DNA of 64,000 nt from Linnemannia schmuckeri (taxonomy: Eukaryota; Mortierellomycota; Mortierellomycetes; Mortierellales; Mortierellaceae), in NCBI GenBank assembly GCA_029449235.1, contig JANATG010000003.1, positions 2,666,001-2,730,000 of the forward strand. Reading direction: 5' to 3'. Below the pieces are notes generated by a model, which worked only from the letters and a program-made list of their open reading frames with translations, searched no databases and had not been told where the DNA came from. A program made the position numbers and the translations under genes. Position 1 is the stretch's first letter, and each line of letters opens with the position of its first letter. This document shows, piece by piece, positions 1 through 12,961 of the stretch.

Positions 1-3000
1 CTGAGGCGATGAGGCAGACTGTTCGTGCTCATCACCATTGCCACCGGGTCCGCCAGTCTTGTCTTCTACAATACCACTCATGCGTCTCCACCAGCCATCA
101 GCCTGTTGAGCAATCGTCTGACGCGCCAAGGCCTTGCGCTTGGCCATACCACTTTCGCCGAGCCAGCTCTCCAAAAGACGGATCGCCTCCACCTTGCGCT
201 CCTCCTTGCGCTTGGCCATCGCGTGCTGACCAGCAGGGGCATGCGATCCATGCGATGACTCTTTCGACGACTTAGCCCATCGGATAGCGTCCTTGATGTT
301 CGACTCGTCGTTCAACAACAAATCATTATCCACCATCCACTTCAGCGACTTGATCCTACCAAAATATGCGGCGTATGCGAGAGCAGTGCCATGGGGGTAC
401 AGGTCCTTGGAACTCTTGAGTCGTGAATCCGCACCTCGACTGTACAACTCTTGCACCATCAGAGGACAATCCCGACCGGCAAACAGGCGCATCAACGGCG
501 TCTCCTTCCAGTAGTTCTTGGCATCGACTACTGCGCCACGGTCCAACAGGAAACGCATTGCCGCCAAGACATCCCGCTCGTTTGCCTCTTGGTCGGCCGC
601 CGAGACAACAATACGCCAGTCATCCTGGGGAAGCCCTCCCTCCTGGCAGAGGGCATGGAGCGCAGTACGCTTGTGAAAAGTGTCCACGGCATTGACTTGA
701 GCTCCGTGCTGAACCAAGTACTCAACCATTTCGTGGGGTTGGCTCGATGTGCAGGCACTGTGCAGGACTGAGCGACCGTCAAACTTCCAGGGAGCGTTGA
801 TCAGAGCGGGGTCCCTATTGAGGTGGTACTTAACCAGGGTCATGTTACCCTCCTTGGCACTAAGGTAAATGTTATCCTGACCACCTTTGGCACCATGGTT
901 GGCAGAACGAGCGCTCATGTTTGAGTGACCTGTTCTCGCCGAGGACGTAGCAGAATGTGCCATGGTCGACATGGTGGCGGCCAACGAGACCATACCGGTC
1001 GATTGGGTCGAGACAGTCGAAATCGATAAGGCGCGGGAAGACTTATGAGGGGCTGATTTTGACTGTATGGTGGGTGCGGGAACCGAACGCGCCGGGGATG
1101 GGACAGGGACACGCTGAAGAGGACGTGGTACTTCTGCCGAACTTGTCTCTTCCAGATTCTCAGGCTCTTCAACGATAGTTTCCTGGATCAAGCTGGTAGG
1201 CACCGCAAAGCTATCGTTGGTGGTGCTGGAGATGGTGTGATCCATGGTCGAGGTCGAGGTCTCCTCCTCGACAACATCAGAGACATCGGGCACAGCGTCC
1301 AGGGGGCTGTCGTCGTTGGAGGCCAACTCCACGCCGCAAACGTCCTTGAGCAAAGTAATCATGGCCGTCGTTGGGCGAAGTGGCAAGGTGTCGAGTCTCT
1401 CGTAGGAGACCAGGGAGCCAGCGTGAAGAAGCGTGCTAGTAATCTCGACATTGTTGGTGTGAATAGCATAGTCCAGCGCTAAGAAAAATACAGATCAAAT
1501 CAATAGTAGGACGCCACGGTTAGATAATCTATACTCGATGATCATACTGTTTTCCGTTGCGAAAAGAACCGCCAGAGATGGAAAACAAAGGAACAAACTT
1601 ACCAGTGAGTCCAGAATCGTCCTCAATGTCGAGCTCAATACCCTCCTCAATCAAAAGGTCAACACCGGCTTGGTAGCCAAGGAGAACCGAGTTGTGAAGC
1701 ATCGTCGATCCGTTGTTCTGGCTTTGACCAGAGATGTCCGTCGAAGATGGCAAGCTGGAGATTCGGCCAAGCAAGTTGAAGTAAGAGCCGTCGCCAAACT
1801 CGCCCTCGGATTGGATCATAGTCCTCAACATCTGCTCCAATTCAGACTGGGCCTGCTCGTCCGTGAACTCATAAGATTTGTCTGAAGGCATAAAGGTCTC
1901 GTTATGGTGGATCCAAATGCGCACAGTTTCAGTCCTGGGGTATCGTGGGGTCGTACACTCGATATAGAACGGATTGAGTTCAATGACCTTGCCGTACTCG
2001 CGACCGAACATGGGGGTCATTCCGCGGGAAAAGTTCTGACCAATGATAATCACGTGATTCTCCTGGCAGATAGGACCCTTCCTGGGCTCCAGACTCTTGA
2101 TCAAGGGTGGTAACTCAGAGTCGGCCAGCGGAGGGGTCATGGGAGGCTCCTCACGTCGCTTCTTGACGGGGCCCATGTCGAGGTGGTGGGCGACGTTTGA
2201 GGGAGAACCGGGAGGACTGGAGGTCTTGGCAGGAGAGGGTGGGCCTCCTGCACTGCCACCTTCACGGGGAGGGGATTGAGATTTCCTGCAAAAAATATAT
2301 CGAAAAAAACATTAACGAGTGGCGAGAGCACCCCCAGCGTGAGTATCACATGAACAAGCCAAAAAAAAATAACAGGTGTAGAAATGGACGATTACACAAG
2401 AATGAGAGAGTAGAAAAGGCGCTAGAAAAAAAGAAATACGATCGAAGCAAAAACAACAAAGCAAAACAAACGTACGATAACACAGAGCAGCTGTCTAAAA
2501 ACACCAAACTGGGCGCCAAAAAAAAAAATAAAAAAATAAAAAGAGGATATATAAACTTGAAACTTACTTTTCGTTGTTCTTATAGTTGCTTGCTTGGCGT
2601 GCGCCCTTGTCACGACCGTGGCTGGCATAGATCTCCACTTCATCACTACGGCCCTGGTAGACCAGGAGGGGCTCGGGATGGTTCATATGACCCATGCTGG
2701 TCAACTCAATCTCAAAGCTAAACTTGGTACCAGGTCCACGATGGTGGGATGTGCTGGCGCACCAGGCCGAAGCAATCAGCTTGACCTGGCCGTTGCGGAG
2801 CATCACCATACCGTTATCGTCAATCATGGGCTTGCCATTGACACCGGGGTGGAAACGCAAGATCTCGGGAGTCTTGTCCTTGCAACGACCACAAGGAACC
2901 ACAGGGCGGTGCTCTGGCTCGAGGTACGTAGTCAGCTTCAACGACAGCACATCCTCCTCCTGTGCGCTCGTGGGGATCGACATGGAATCAGCCGAGCGCT

Positions 3001-4788
3001 TACCAGAGGCATTCAATCCAAAGCCAATGCGGCCCGTAGAGTCGGCACGGCAGGGCAGAACAATGTTCTCGCTGGGGATGCGAATGTAGCGGTACCGCAT
3101 GCGATCCTCCTCTTTCAGATGGACATTGAGATAGAACTGCTGGCCCTTACGGAACTCACCGTCATCGTCCTTCTTGGACGAGGTGAACACCTTAAGTTGC
3201 TTGGTACCCTGGTAGTCAGCCTCATCCTGAGAAATAAGAACAGGAAAAACAAAAGAATGAGAAATCCCAAATAGTAGGCTGCGATTATGCGTGAACAGAG
3301 ACAATCAATCGTCCTGTCGCCAAAAGGTCACCAGTTCGGATAAAATAGAGTGGAAGGGTTAAAAACGAGAAGATTTACTCACCCTTGGATTGTCGTCGAA
3401 ACTTGTGTGGGTGTGTGCTGGCGTGGCATACGTAACTTGATCATCTGGGTGCGCAGCGAGATCCTCCCATGGAGCTATGAGCAAAAGACGTTAGGAATTA
3501 ATAACAATGGGCGTCAGTGGGGGCGAGAGATGAATCAGGAAGAAGGGCACAGCATAGATTTGTTTTTAATCTGGCGTAAGAGAGAGAGAGAGAGAGCGGA
3601 AAGGTGAGGAAGGAGTGGGGATGGGGGGATGATATCGGGAAGGAAAAGAGAACAAGAGTGAAAGGGAAAGGGAAAAGGGGAAGGCTCGGTGAGCTATTGT
3701 TGGTGCTGCAGAGAAGGATGAAAGTGGAACTTACCCCATGCGAGCTGGTCGACTGGAGAAGCCTTGATGGGCAGTTCTGGGGAGCAGCTGGTCTTGATAT
3801 ATTCGGGCACATGGAGAGGGGAAGGCGAGGCGTGCAATTGCTGGAGCTGCTGCGGTTGCGACTGCGACTGCTGTTGCTGCGAGGGGACAATGGGGATGCC
3901 CATATCCAAGGACGACATTGTGGGCACGGGGGAAGGAGCATCGAATAGGTACTCATTAGCAAACAGTTCCTGCTGTTGCTGCTGCTGTCCTGGCGAATAT
4001 ATTGGCTGTTGTTGCTCCTGGTATGACACCTGCTTTTGCTGGAGCTGTTGATGTGGTTGTTGTTGATGCTGTTGCTGGTGCATAGTCTGCTGCTGCTGCT
4101 GAGGACCCTGTCCTTGTGTGAAATACGGGCGCTGTTGTTGCACCAATACGGAGGGATGAGGCTGCTGACTGAATTCGGTCACACTGCCTCTTGGCAAGAT
4201 GTCCTGCTGTTGCTGCTGCTGTTGCTGTTGCTGTGTCAGGACTTTAGTACTATTGTTGGGTCGAGAGACAAGCTGTGCGGGAGGCAGGCTGCTAAGATCA
4301 TATCCATCCCAGCGGGGCATCACCGAGACCAGGTTTCCGTCAGGGCCGATAGAAATGGCCACAGGCGAGTTGTCATGTCCCGACTGGCTAGCGAGGATAG
4401 TGCTATCCCAAGAGTTTTTAGGGTATTGAGAGTCGCCGTTGTCGTTGTAGGAAGGAGTTGGTGGTAAGGTTTGGGCCGAGAGCGTTGTCTTTTGGCTATT
4501 GTTGTCGTTTGTGGTGAAGGATTGTTGGAGTTGGAGTTGTTGCTGAGGGGGCGATAATGGCTGCTGAGAGTGGAGTGTGCGGGGAACCATTGTTGCTGCA
4601 CCACCAGCGGCGAGCTGTATTTGATGTTGCTGGTGCTGCTGGCGTTGCTGTTCTTGGTGAAACTGGTCGAGCCTGAGTTGTTGCTGCTGTTGTTGCTGTT
4701 GTTGTTGTTGGTGCATGAGGCTCAACTGTTGCTGTTGCTGTTGTTGAATGGGCACGCCACCAGCAACAGGGAAATATTGGTTAGACAT
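1..4788 (-). CDS. Mga2/Spt23-like transcription regulator (IPT + ankyrin), 3' end outside window
   Basis: Five exons join in phase: 4788-3735, 3474-3383, 3226-2568, 2285-1603 and 1478 to the window edge, giving 1,322 residues with no stop yet. Residues 1-350 are dominated by glutamine runs. Exon 3 carries the conserved Spt23/Mga2-type N-terminal domain with a C-G-R-C-K-D-K segment. Residues ~661-740 form an IPT/TIG fold (LPPLIKSLEPRKGP ... VIIIGQNF). Ankyrin repeats follow at ~795-860 and ~1000-1200 (GRSVLHSACTSS, KRTALHALCQEGG). In yeast this family consists of ER-anchored, proteasome-processed activators of the fatty-acid desaturase gene OLE1. The membrane anchor expected at the C-terminus would lie left of position 1, so anchoring cannot be confirmed here. 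Introns have GTAAG/GTGAG donors. Start chosen at the first ATG, 4788, before the Q-rich region. Family assignment is firm; desaturase control is inference. Confidence 0.85.
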
Positions 4789-6452
4789 ATGTCGGTACTG
4801 TATGTGTATGTGTAGGTAGTGAGAAGTGATAAGAGTGATGCCGCAGATATCCCCGAGGGGAACGGGAGCAAGTTGGGCTAGGGCGAGGAGGAGGAGGAGG
4901 AGGAGGAGGAGGAGAAAGAGGTGAAGTGAGAGTGCAGAGAAGGAAGGAGAGTGTGAGTGTGAGGAGTGTGAGGAGTGTGGGGAGTGTGAGGAGTGCGAGT
5001 AGAAAATAAAAGAGCGAGCGAGAGTGTGATGAAAGGAAGAAGGGATGTCGGAGAGAAGAAAGTATGAAAGGGATGAGAGGGGAGCAGAAAGGAGGAAGGG
5101 TGATGGAAAGAGAAGAAAAGAAAAAAGAAAACAGGATGAACCGAGGGTTAAAGGAAAATAAGAAAAAGAAAAGAGTGAGGGGGGGAGGGTTGTTCAAGAA
5201 CAGGTTCTTGCCTTTGTTCTTTTTATGATTTCCAAATGAACAAGAACAAAAAAGGGTCTTTGAGGTCGAGAACTTGCTGTTAGTGTGCCATTTTGGCGTT
5301 GGGAACTATGGGAAAAGCATCCTCTTTAGGGAGATGCATTGTACCGTAGGCACGGCCGAGACTTGTGTTCTTTTCTCCTTGTTGTTGCCGCCACGCATTA
5401 TGAAAAGAGAGATATAGAAAACTAAACCGACCATACATCCTTCTTCTCTCTCACCTGCATCCACGATAGATGACCCGCAGCTGGTTCCTGTGGATTCCAA
5501 AGATATAAAATATGTCGTTGGTGCACTTTCTGTTCTCACTTTCAACTCGACTCGTTCTGTCTTATCTTTTTTTTTTTTCTCTCTCGTTCAAGTAAAAAAG
5601 AAAAAAAAAAAGAAAAAAAATAGAAAGGCAACTTGACACACAGAATTATGTCCTACTCCCTTCTTCCCTCGTGGGTGGTGCAGTCGAACTGCTGTCTGTC
5701 TCTCTGCCCTTCCTTCTTACTCTTCGTCCCCCTGGCAAAAAAAAAAAAAGAAAAAGAAAGAAAGAACGAAAGAAAGAAAGAAAGAAAGAAAGAGAAAGCG
5801 AAGGGGAGAGTAATGCCATACTTTCTCTGTGTGTGAAAACGGTGTATGCCCTTCACCTTACTCAATAACCCACCCGCCGATACATCACATCGCCCCCTTT
5901 TTTATCCCTCTTCTTGCTGTCCACGCAGACAAACACATATACCCTGCTCTCTGTTTCTCGCTACTCTGCATCTGAACGGGACAATTACAGACCGAGAGAG
6001 TAGACAAAAAAAAGCGTACGAGTAAGAAAGAGAGAGAGGGAAAAAAAGGAAGAGAGCAAAACAAACAAACCAAACACAAACAAACAGCAAAACAAACAAA
6101 CAAACAATCGAAAAACCACCAACGACAGCCTACATACAAGCAAGCACAGGCTCTCGAGTTTGCGTCCTCTTTTCCTGTTGTTCTCGCTCCTTCTCTCTAT
6201 GTATGTCTCGTAATAGTCTGGCATAAGTGTCGGTAGTGTATGTATGTCTAATGTCTATGATGTTGGTGCTGCTTTGTTCCTGCAGACACTCGCAAAAGAA
6301 AACAAGAGCAGAGCGTTTGTTTTGATCTCTCTCTCTTTCTCTGTCTCCCTTTGTCCTGGTTGGTACCGCCAAGCCGACCCTTTTCAGCCCCCTGGACCGG
6401 GCTCCCCTCACCCTCACTTTTGTTTCTTAATGGATTCAGAGCGACTGCGTGC

Positions 6453-6453
<1 letters not shown>

Positions 6454-6486
<33 letters not shown>

Positions 6487-6778
6487 AGAGAATAGGACGA
6501 GGACGCGAGTCGTGAATGGCTGGTTTTTGGGGCTCCAAGTCTACAATTGGTTGGACTAGAGTGCACCGGAAATATTTTATGGCCATGATGTGTTCGTGAC
6601 CTTCTCTCCAAGTGAGACCAGCACCTGCCACTAGATGATAGCGAACTACAAAATGCAGACAAGAGGGGTCTGGCCCTAGAACGAATGCACTACGAGACGA
6701 ATGGAAATGGAACAGCAATATTCTCTGTCGCATCGCATGGAAAGTACCCTTTGCACTTTTGCCCCGCATTTTGATGCT

Positions 6779-6820
<42 letters not shown>
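6454..6820. repeat. A30 ... T38 inverted homopolymer pair
   Basis: A30 at 6454-6483 and T38 at 6783-6820 flank 299 nt of ordinary sequence. Confidence 0.9.
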
Positions 6821-7331
6821 CAGGGAACAAAAAGGACATAAGAGGAAGGAGCATTGACCTAAACACGTTGTTGCTTTGTTGTCCCTTCCGCCTTTACGCC
6901 GCCAAGATGGGACTCTTTTACGCTTTTTTTTTTTTTCTTTTTTAACTTCTTTTCATTGTTTTTTAATTCCTTTTCTTCTTTCCTGAAGCAGGTGCTGCCA
7001 ATTGCTCCATTAGGGAAGACGAGAGGGAAGAACGCTCAAAAGATCCAAAAGATAATAATAAACCAGCACGAGAATTAATACAACCCTTTGATGCATGGTC
7101 TGTTCACTCCCTTTATTGTCTCTCATCTTTGTCATGGACTGTGTCTCTGTCCCTTTGATCTCATGGCCGTCATTATCTCCCCCTCTCCCCCTCTCCCCCT
7201 CGAGATTCCATCTCGCCCATCTCCTTATTTTATATCTTGCTCGTCTCTGCACTCTCTTCTCCCACTCCCTCATTCACCCGCAATTTTCCTAACGAACAAG
7301 AAGGGTCATCCTGCAGAATACCCAAAATGAG

Positions 7332-7359
7332 AAAAAAAAAAAAAAAAAAAAAAAAAAAA
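7332..7359 (+). repeat. Poly(A) tract, 28 nt
   Basis: Uninterrupted A run bounded by G on both sides. Confidence 0.95.
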
Positions 7360-8708
7360 GCACACTAGAATCATAAAGGAATGACGCTGAACAGGGGAGG
7401 TCCAGTCCTACTCCAAGATATTCAGTCAACTCCAACTCCCTCCTTGTCCTTACTCATTGTCCGTTCAAGATCTATCCGAACGATTCTAGGGGAGGGATTA
7501 AATTTTTTTATGTACAAATTTTTTTTAGGGCGAAGGCCCATCCACACGCCGTCCCCACACCTCTGTACGTGAAAAAGTAATCAAGTAGTGTGTCATCCAC
7601 TGACCAAATAAACAAAAAAAACGGGGTAGGGTAGAGAGAGGGAGAGAGAGCTTGCTTATCCACCCCTTTGGAGTAAATGGGCACAAAGGCAATTATTGCC
7701 CATTTTCTGGAAAGTATTGTTGTCTGTTCTCTTCTTTTGCCCCTGTCCTGGTCTGTCTGCCATGCCTCGTCTTCATCCGCGCGGGATTCCTAACTGGGAC
7801 AGGCAACAGTAACAGCAACAACTTCACTAAGAAGATACCGCAAATAAACGAGACCTACAAACATTCTCTCTTACCCGACCATTCTTGCTTTTTGAATCAT
7901 GTTCTCTTCATTAACCAACCGCTTGAAAAGAAAAGTTGGAAATAAAAAGACAGAAAACACAAAAAACTAACGTGTCCTCGCCTTCCTATTGCTTTGCCCT
8001 TTGTCTTCTGAAAGAATACGATTATACTCAAAAAAAAAAAAAAGTCCGACGCAGCCAACGAAGAGTAGCAAAGGGAAATGAACGAAAGAAGTGAATACAA
8101 AAAGACCCATTCTCCATCGAAGTGAACAAAAAAGAGCGATGGGATTCAAGGAGCGGCGAAGGGGAAAAGTGGCGAGAAGGGGTCTTTCAGCAAAAAGGAT
8201 GTCTAGAACAGACGCAGCCCTCAACCCGAGATGATTTGTGAGTTGAGAAGAGAGGGGTGCATCACCTAAGCAAAAAGGAGGGAAAGAGACAAAAATGAAA
8301 ATTGATACGGAGTACCCTAATAATTCTCAGACATAGACAGCGTGTGTGTTGTGGAGTATTTGCATCTCTGCATGTATGGCCTGGCATTGCTCTCAATCCT
8401 CCCACCAAGGACTAGACTCTTTTGTGAACGCATCAATATATGAAAGGAGAAAAGGCTTGATGCTGCCATTGTTTTATTGTGTCGTTTATTTATCGTGTAC
8501 TACTAGTGCTTGTTGCTCTGGTGTTGTTAGCGCTGGTGTTGTAAGTGAGAAAGTACACCTGAATCAAACCTTCTTTTCCGTCCTGTCTCTTTTTCATTTT
8601 TCTCAAATCTACCTAATAAACTATCTTTCTCTTTTCGCTCAGCCGCCGCGTACCTCCTCGCGCCGCCCACCACCGTCAGATCAGTCGCTCGCTTTTCGGC
8701 TTTTATCT

Positions 8709-10425
8709 CTACTGGTTCAACAAGTCCTCCAGAGCTACCTCGGTCTGCCAATTGGCCCTGATTAAAAAAGTCCGAGCCCGATCTGCCTCAAAGCCCATCT
8801 CAACCAGATCTTGGACCTTGCGCCGTTTTTCCAGTTCCTCCTTGCTCAACACCGGTTCTGGAGTTGGCGCTACAAACGCAGGACTCTGATGTGATTGGAA
8901 ATGGTTATTGTATCCTGTTGTTGCTGTGTGTTGTTGTGATGCTTGTTGGTTGTCGCTGCCCAATGGTTTGCTGTCCGGGTGCAGCCTGTCTCCTGGATTA
9001 GGTTTTGCATAGCATTCAGACCAGAACCGCGCAGTCTCCAGAAACGCGGCGTGATCGTTTAGATATTGAGAGGCCACTTGAGCATCCTAGATCGCCATTT
9101 ATTGTGAAGTAACACATATCCCCACGACAAAGCCAGAAACCGAGAAGATAGACAATGAGGTCAACTTAGATTCCCTTTCATGCAGATTAGATACCCTCCC
9201 ATAGCAAATGAGAACAGTAGCAATCACACTAATTACCTGAGGATCATTGGGCTCGGGTGTGCAGAGGAGAGACTGGACTGATAAAAGCGTCGAAGATATC
9301 GTCAGGACAGGCGACCATGCCTGCTTCAGAATGTCTAGGCAAATCACTCCCTATTCCATACGCCAAAAAAAAAATCATCCAGTTGCGAAGAGCATGGTCC
9401 TAATGTTAGTTTCGTATTTTAATCGAGAGATACGCGTTGTAGCCATCTATATGCGATTCCATGGTCCTGGATGTTGAAGTATCGGTGATCACTCACTGTC
9501 TGAGAGCTAACGTTTGGGTGGTAAACTTTGGTATCGAACTTGACTTTGGGCGGTTGGAACGGGTACGCTATCAAATACAAGACAATAGCAACGAGAAAGA
9601 ACGCATCAGTAACAAAGGACGAGGCACGTATCTTGTTAGTAAGCGCATAATCATCACAATAGCTATTTCATATTGCCAGTACCATCAGAAAGCTGAATGT
9701 CTACTTGAAACATGCCACTTTCATAAGGAGTTCCTGGAGGACCTATAATTCGTGTCAAATTACAGCACAACAGCGTCGTTAGTTCTGCTGTCAGTGATAA
9801 TCCCGATATTCTGCACCTTCCTGTTCTTGACGATGATTATAAAGGTTATTGTCCCATGTTGTCGTCAGTGTACCTGGAAAGCGACCTATAGGTAGTTAAT
9901 AAACAAACGAAAAAAAAGCCAGTTAAATGCTGCGTAACAAAAGCGTAGGGGGGGCACAGTAAGCATGGCTATTCCAATCCAAACGACTAATGTTTGAGTT
10001 TCATGACTCGAAAACCTACCTTTCATGTGCACTGTTGATGCGATTTGCGAAAAGAGAGTAAAATGAGAACATGGTTGTTAGAACAAAACGTTCAGGCGTC
10101 ACAATGGTAATAAATCAAAGTTATAATTGTTCCATGCTCTCACGCAAAAAATAGATAAAGGCATGGTTGTATCACGTACTGATATTGCCATCTTCGACAA
10201 GCTTGAGGTCGATAAGTGAAGACTGGTCTCGCTGACAGTCTGCAATCTCCTATGTACGTGCATGTTAACAAAAAGTCAAGAGGTCAAGTTAACGGCAGTC
10301 TCGCCCAACTGGCAGTATACTCATTCCGTGGTTGTTGCATGACTGTCCTTCCGTTTGCTCCAGTAAATGAGTGCCGTCCATGGGTACCTGGGTACCTTTT
10401 GAATGCGTCGAATTCGTCCAGCCAT
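8709..10425 (-). CDS. UBC1: Ubiquitin-conjugating enzyme E2, Ubc1/UBE2K type with C-terminal UBA
   Basis: Eight exons in consistent phase: 10425-10396, 10249-10180, 10031-10020, 9885-9874, 9742-9683, 9567-9497, 9350-9237, 9086-8709; 248 residues. The UBC fold reads MAGRIRRIQK | EIADCQRD ... KGRFPGPPGTPYESG ... KVYHPNVSS ... GVICLDILKQAWSPVLT, with the catalytic Cys in ICLDIL and the class-I EPNDPQDAQVA motif. The C-terminal ~45 residues form a UBA domain (VQDLVEMGFEADRAR). Yeast Ubc1 (215 aa) and human UBE2K (200 aa) share this layout; here the linker is longer. Family role: assembly of Lys48-linked ubiquitin chains in the cytosol and nucleus, including proteasomal degradation. Two consecutive 12-nt exons encode the HMKGRFPG stretch. 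Two donors are GTAC-type (GTACTG, GTACAC) rather than GTAAG. The gene shares a 310-bp divergent promoter with SLX1. Confidence 0.93.
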
Positions 10426-10735
10426 CCTTGTGTGTATTGCCTGGGTCTTATGTATTCGGCTATCGTTAAATTGCTGTTTGTTTTCGAGTGAGTTGTGCGA
10501 AGTTTTGAATGAGAGGAACAGTGTGAAAAGGAATGAGTGGAGTGGCGAACAAAAGAGCGAGAAAAGGGGGCACGCGCTTCGACGACAAAGAAGGAATGGT
10601 AAAGGAAGGAGGGAGGGACACCTAAGCCACCACTCGCCCAATTTGTCCAATTCGAATTTGGCGGCAAAAGTCAACGACCGGTCCACTCTTCATTCTTCTC
10701 CACCCACACTTGCAAGCACATATACATACACAGAG
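10426..10735. promoter_or_regulatory. Divergent promoter between the UBC1-like and SLX1-like genes
   Basis: The 310 bp between the two start codons must hold both promoters and 5' leaders. No clear TATA box is placed with confidence. The segment next to SLX1 is C/A-rich (CACCCACACTTGCAAGCACA), as is usual for leaders in this window. Confidence 0.5.
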
Positions 10736-12472
10736 ATGCCACCTACCAGACGCAAGAACGACTACCACAGCGACGGCACCGAACATCTAACAAATCCCAA
10801 AAGCAGAATTGAAAGCACAAGCACAAACACAAGCACAAGCACAAGCACAAGCACAAGCGCCGGAAAGGCAACAAAAAAGGACGGCAACCACACAGAAAGA
10901 GACCCACTCGTCCCATTTTACTGCTGCTACCTCCTCTGCTCAACCGTGCCCCGATACAAGACCCACGCCTATGTCGGGAGCACCCCCGACCCCGTCACTC
11001 GACTTCGACAACATAATGGAGAACTTACCCAGGGCGCCAAGAAGACTTCCAAGAAGCGACCCTGGTACTTGTGGTTGATTGTCCTGGAAATGTATAGACA
11101 CCATGCTTTTTTGTCCAAGGTCGCTACAATCAAAGGCTTACTTATTTTTTTTTGGCCCGCTTCTCAACACCTGGTTGTTTTAGGAGGATGACCATGCTTG
11201 TCCATGGCTTTCCGACCAAACTGGCCGCGTTGCAGGTATGCATCCACACATACGCTCTAAGGCAAAACTGCGATATAAAGGCTCAAATAGATACAGGAAC
11301 TGACAGTATGGAATATCCTGCTATCTTATTAGTTTGAGTGGGCATGGCAGTACCCAGAACGCTCCCGCCAATTCGAAAAGCCTTCCCCAACAACAACAAC
11401 CTCCTCCTTCTCCTCCTCCTCCTTCTCCTCTTCCTCACAACCATCACCTCCTCCCACAAAACCATCCATCTCCCAGAAAACACCAGCATCACCACAAGCA
11501 GGAAGTGGAAGGTGTCGAAAATCCCCACGCCCTGTTACAACAGTCCTTCAGAAATTACAAACCGTCCACACCATGATTGGACGTCCCTCTTGGGTCCGTT
11601 GGCCTCTCACTGTATACCTCATGGACTCAGATCTGAAGTCTGAATGGGAGGACCTTGATAGGACTTGGGGGACCGTTGGGACTGGCGGCGTTGTAGGAGT
11701 AGGCGTAGGGGTGAGGACAAAGATTATGGTCAAGTCTGGGACGATGCAGGAGTTGGCGCCCTTGTTCTCGGATCGTGGGTTCCGACAAGGTATGTAACAA
11801 TCATAACTGCTGAGTAGTGTTTTCTAGTTGGAGAGGAAATTGAGCCTGAAATTAATGGATGATTGTGATTCCTTTGTACCCTTCATATGCATATTTGTAG
11901 AGCAACTGAGTACAAGAGAGCTGGAAAAATTCGATCGCTTCAAAGAAACCGACTCCCGGTGTCTCTTCTGCTCCAAGGGCATTGACTACAAGGTAATCCT
12001 GAGACCCGCTTCCCACTCCTCACTTTTCACAATCATTCCTCCAAATTAAGCTCTAATATATCAATATCTGACACGCCACCGAAAAAAAAAAAAAAAATAG
12101 GACCCAACCAGTTTCCTAACCTGCAACAGCGAAGGCAACAGCAATTCTGAATACTCAGAAAACTGTGAAATGATTGCTCACCTGGACTGCATGTCAAGTA
12201 TCCTCCTCTCAAAAGACAACCGCTTCACCCAACTCATTCGATCCTCATCAAGCAGTCAACAACCGAGTCTACTCCCCACAGGCGGGAAGTGCCTAGCCTG
12301 TCAGGGTGAGATGGATTGGGCTGTTATGATCCGAGCCATGAACGCTCGCGTCCTGGCACTCGAGGCACGGGAGCTGAAACTGCTGCACAAGAAGGAGAAG
12401 GAAACGAAGAAAAAGTCTCGAGGAGAGTCTCTAATTGATATAGATCTCATTGATCCCTTCGAATCTCCATAA
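10736..12472 (+). CDS. SLX1: Structure-specific endonuclease catalytic subunit Slx1 (GIY-YIG + RING)
   Basis: Five exons in phase: 10736-11064, 11184-11235, 11333-11789, 11901-11992, 12101-12472; 433 residues. A short basic, Ser/Thr-repeat N-terminus, encoded by (CACAAG)n, precedes the GIY-YIG nuclease: FYCCYLL, AYVGSTPDP, the catalytic-type Arg in RLRQHN, PWRMTMLVHGFPTKLAALQ, and the Glu in FEWAWQYPERSR. The C-terminus has the C4HC3-type RING/PHD seen in Slx1: CLFC, then NC..., HLDC and CLAC. In other eukaryotes Slx1 works with the scaffold Slx4 to cut Holliday junctions and 5' flaps in the nucleus. The middle is expanded by a Ser/Pro/Gln-rich insert, making it longer than yeast Slx1 (~300 aa). 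Splice joins restore the family motif exactly at PW|RMTMLVHGF. No Slx4 candidate lies in the window. Confidence 0.92.
10808..10860 (+). repeat. (CACAAG)n microsatellite inside SLX1 exon 1
   Basis: Hexamer repeat coding for alternating Ser-Thr just upstream of the nuclease domain; length changes would stay in frame. Confidence 0.8.
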
Positions 12473-12961
12473 ATACATTTCTGCAATCTACGTTGGAGTT
12501 TGCGATTTTTTTATTTTTTTTGTGCATGGAAGCATTAAAGCATGATGGTACAGAGGTAGAATACACAACGCAGGCTGAAAGAAAAGCAAGAAAACAGAAG
12601 GGTAAAGGAAAAAGTAATAGCTAAAAGCAAAAAAGTGTAAAATACAGTGCGTCTGAGAGTGAGGGATAGAAGTGTTGAGCAATCGCGATAAAGAGAAGAG
12701 GGGTTTTTTTTGTAAGATAGTGGTGTGTAGGGTCTCACTCAAGGTAGCAAAGTAAAAAACTATGCCGGTAGTATTTGTTGTTGTTTTGTTGTTTTGTTGA
12801 AAGTCGAAATTGTGTGGCAGTCCTGGTTTATCGTTGCGGTATGTTTGTAAGTCGAGTGAAAGTGACGCAACATAGTTCCAATGTAGAAACTTGTAACTGA
12901 GGGTCATGGACTTCGAAATCCTGATCACCAAAAAAAAAAAGAAAAGTGGTGGCGTTCCATC

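Larger units (their letters stand above)
4789..8708. other. Intergenic region: promoter side of the Mga2-like gene, homopolymer-rich
   Basis: No supported gene. Next to the Mga2-like start (4789-5200) the minus strand is almost pure pyrimidine (GGA/GAG repeats on plus), typical of fungal leaders. A (GAAA)n tract lies near 5755-5800. A30 (6454-6483) and T38 (6783-6820) bracket about 300 nt of ordinary composition, and A28 lies at 7332-7359. The right end (about 8230-8708) is the 3' flank of the E2 gene. Open frames here are low-complexity Ser/Leu/Phe or Lys/Arg products of the tracts. Confidence 0.6.
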
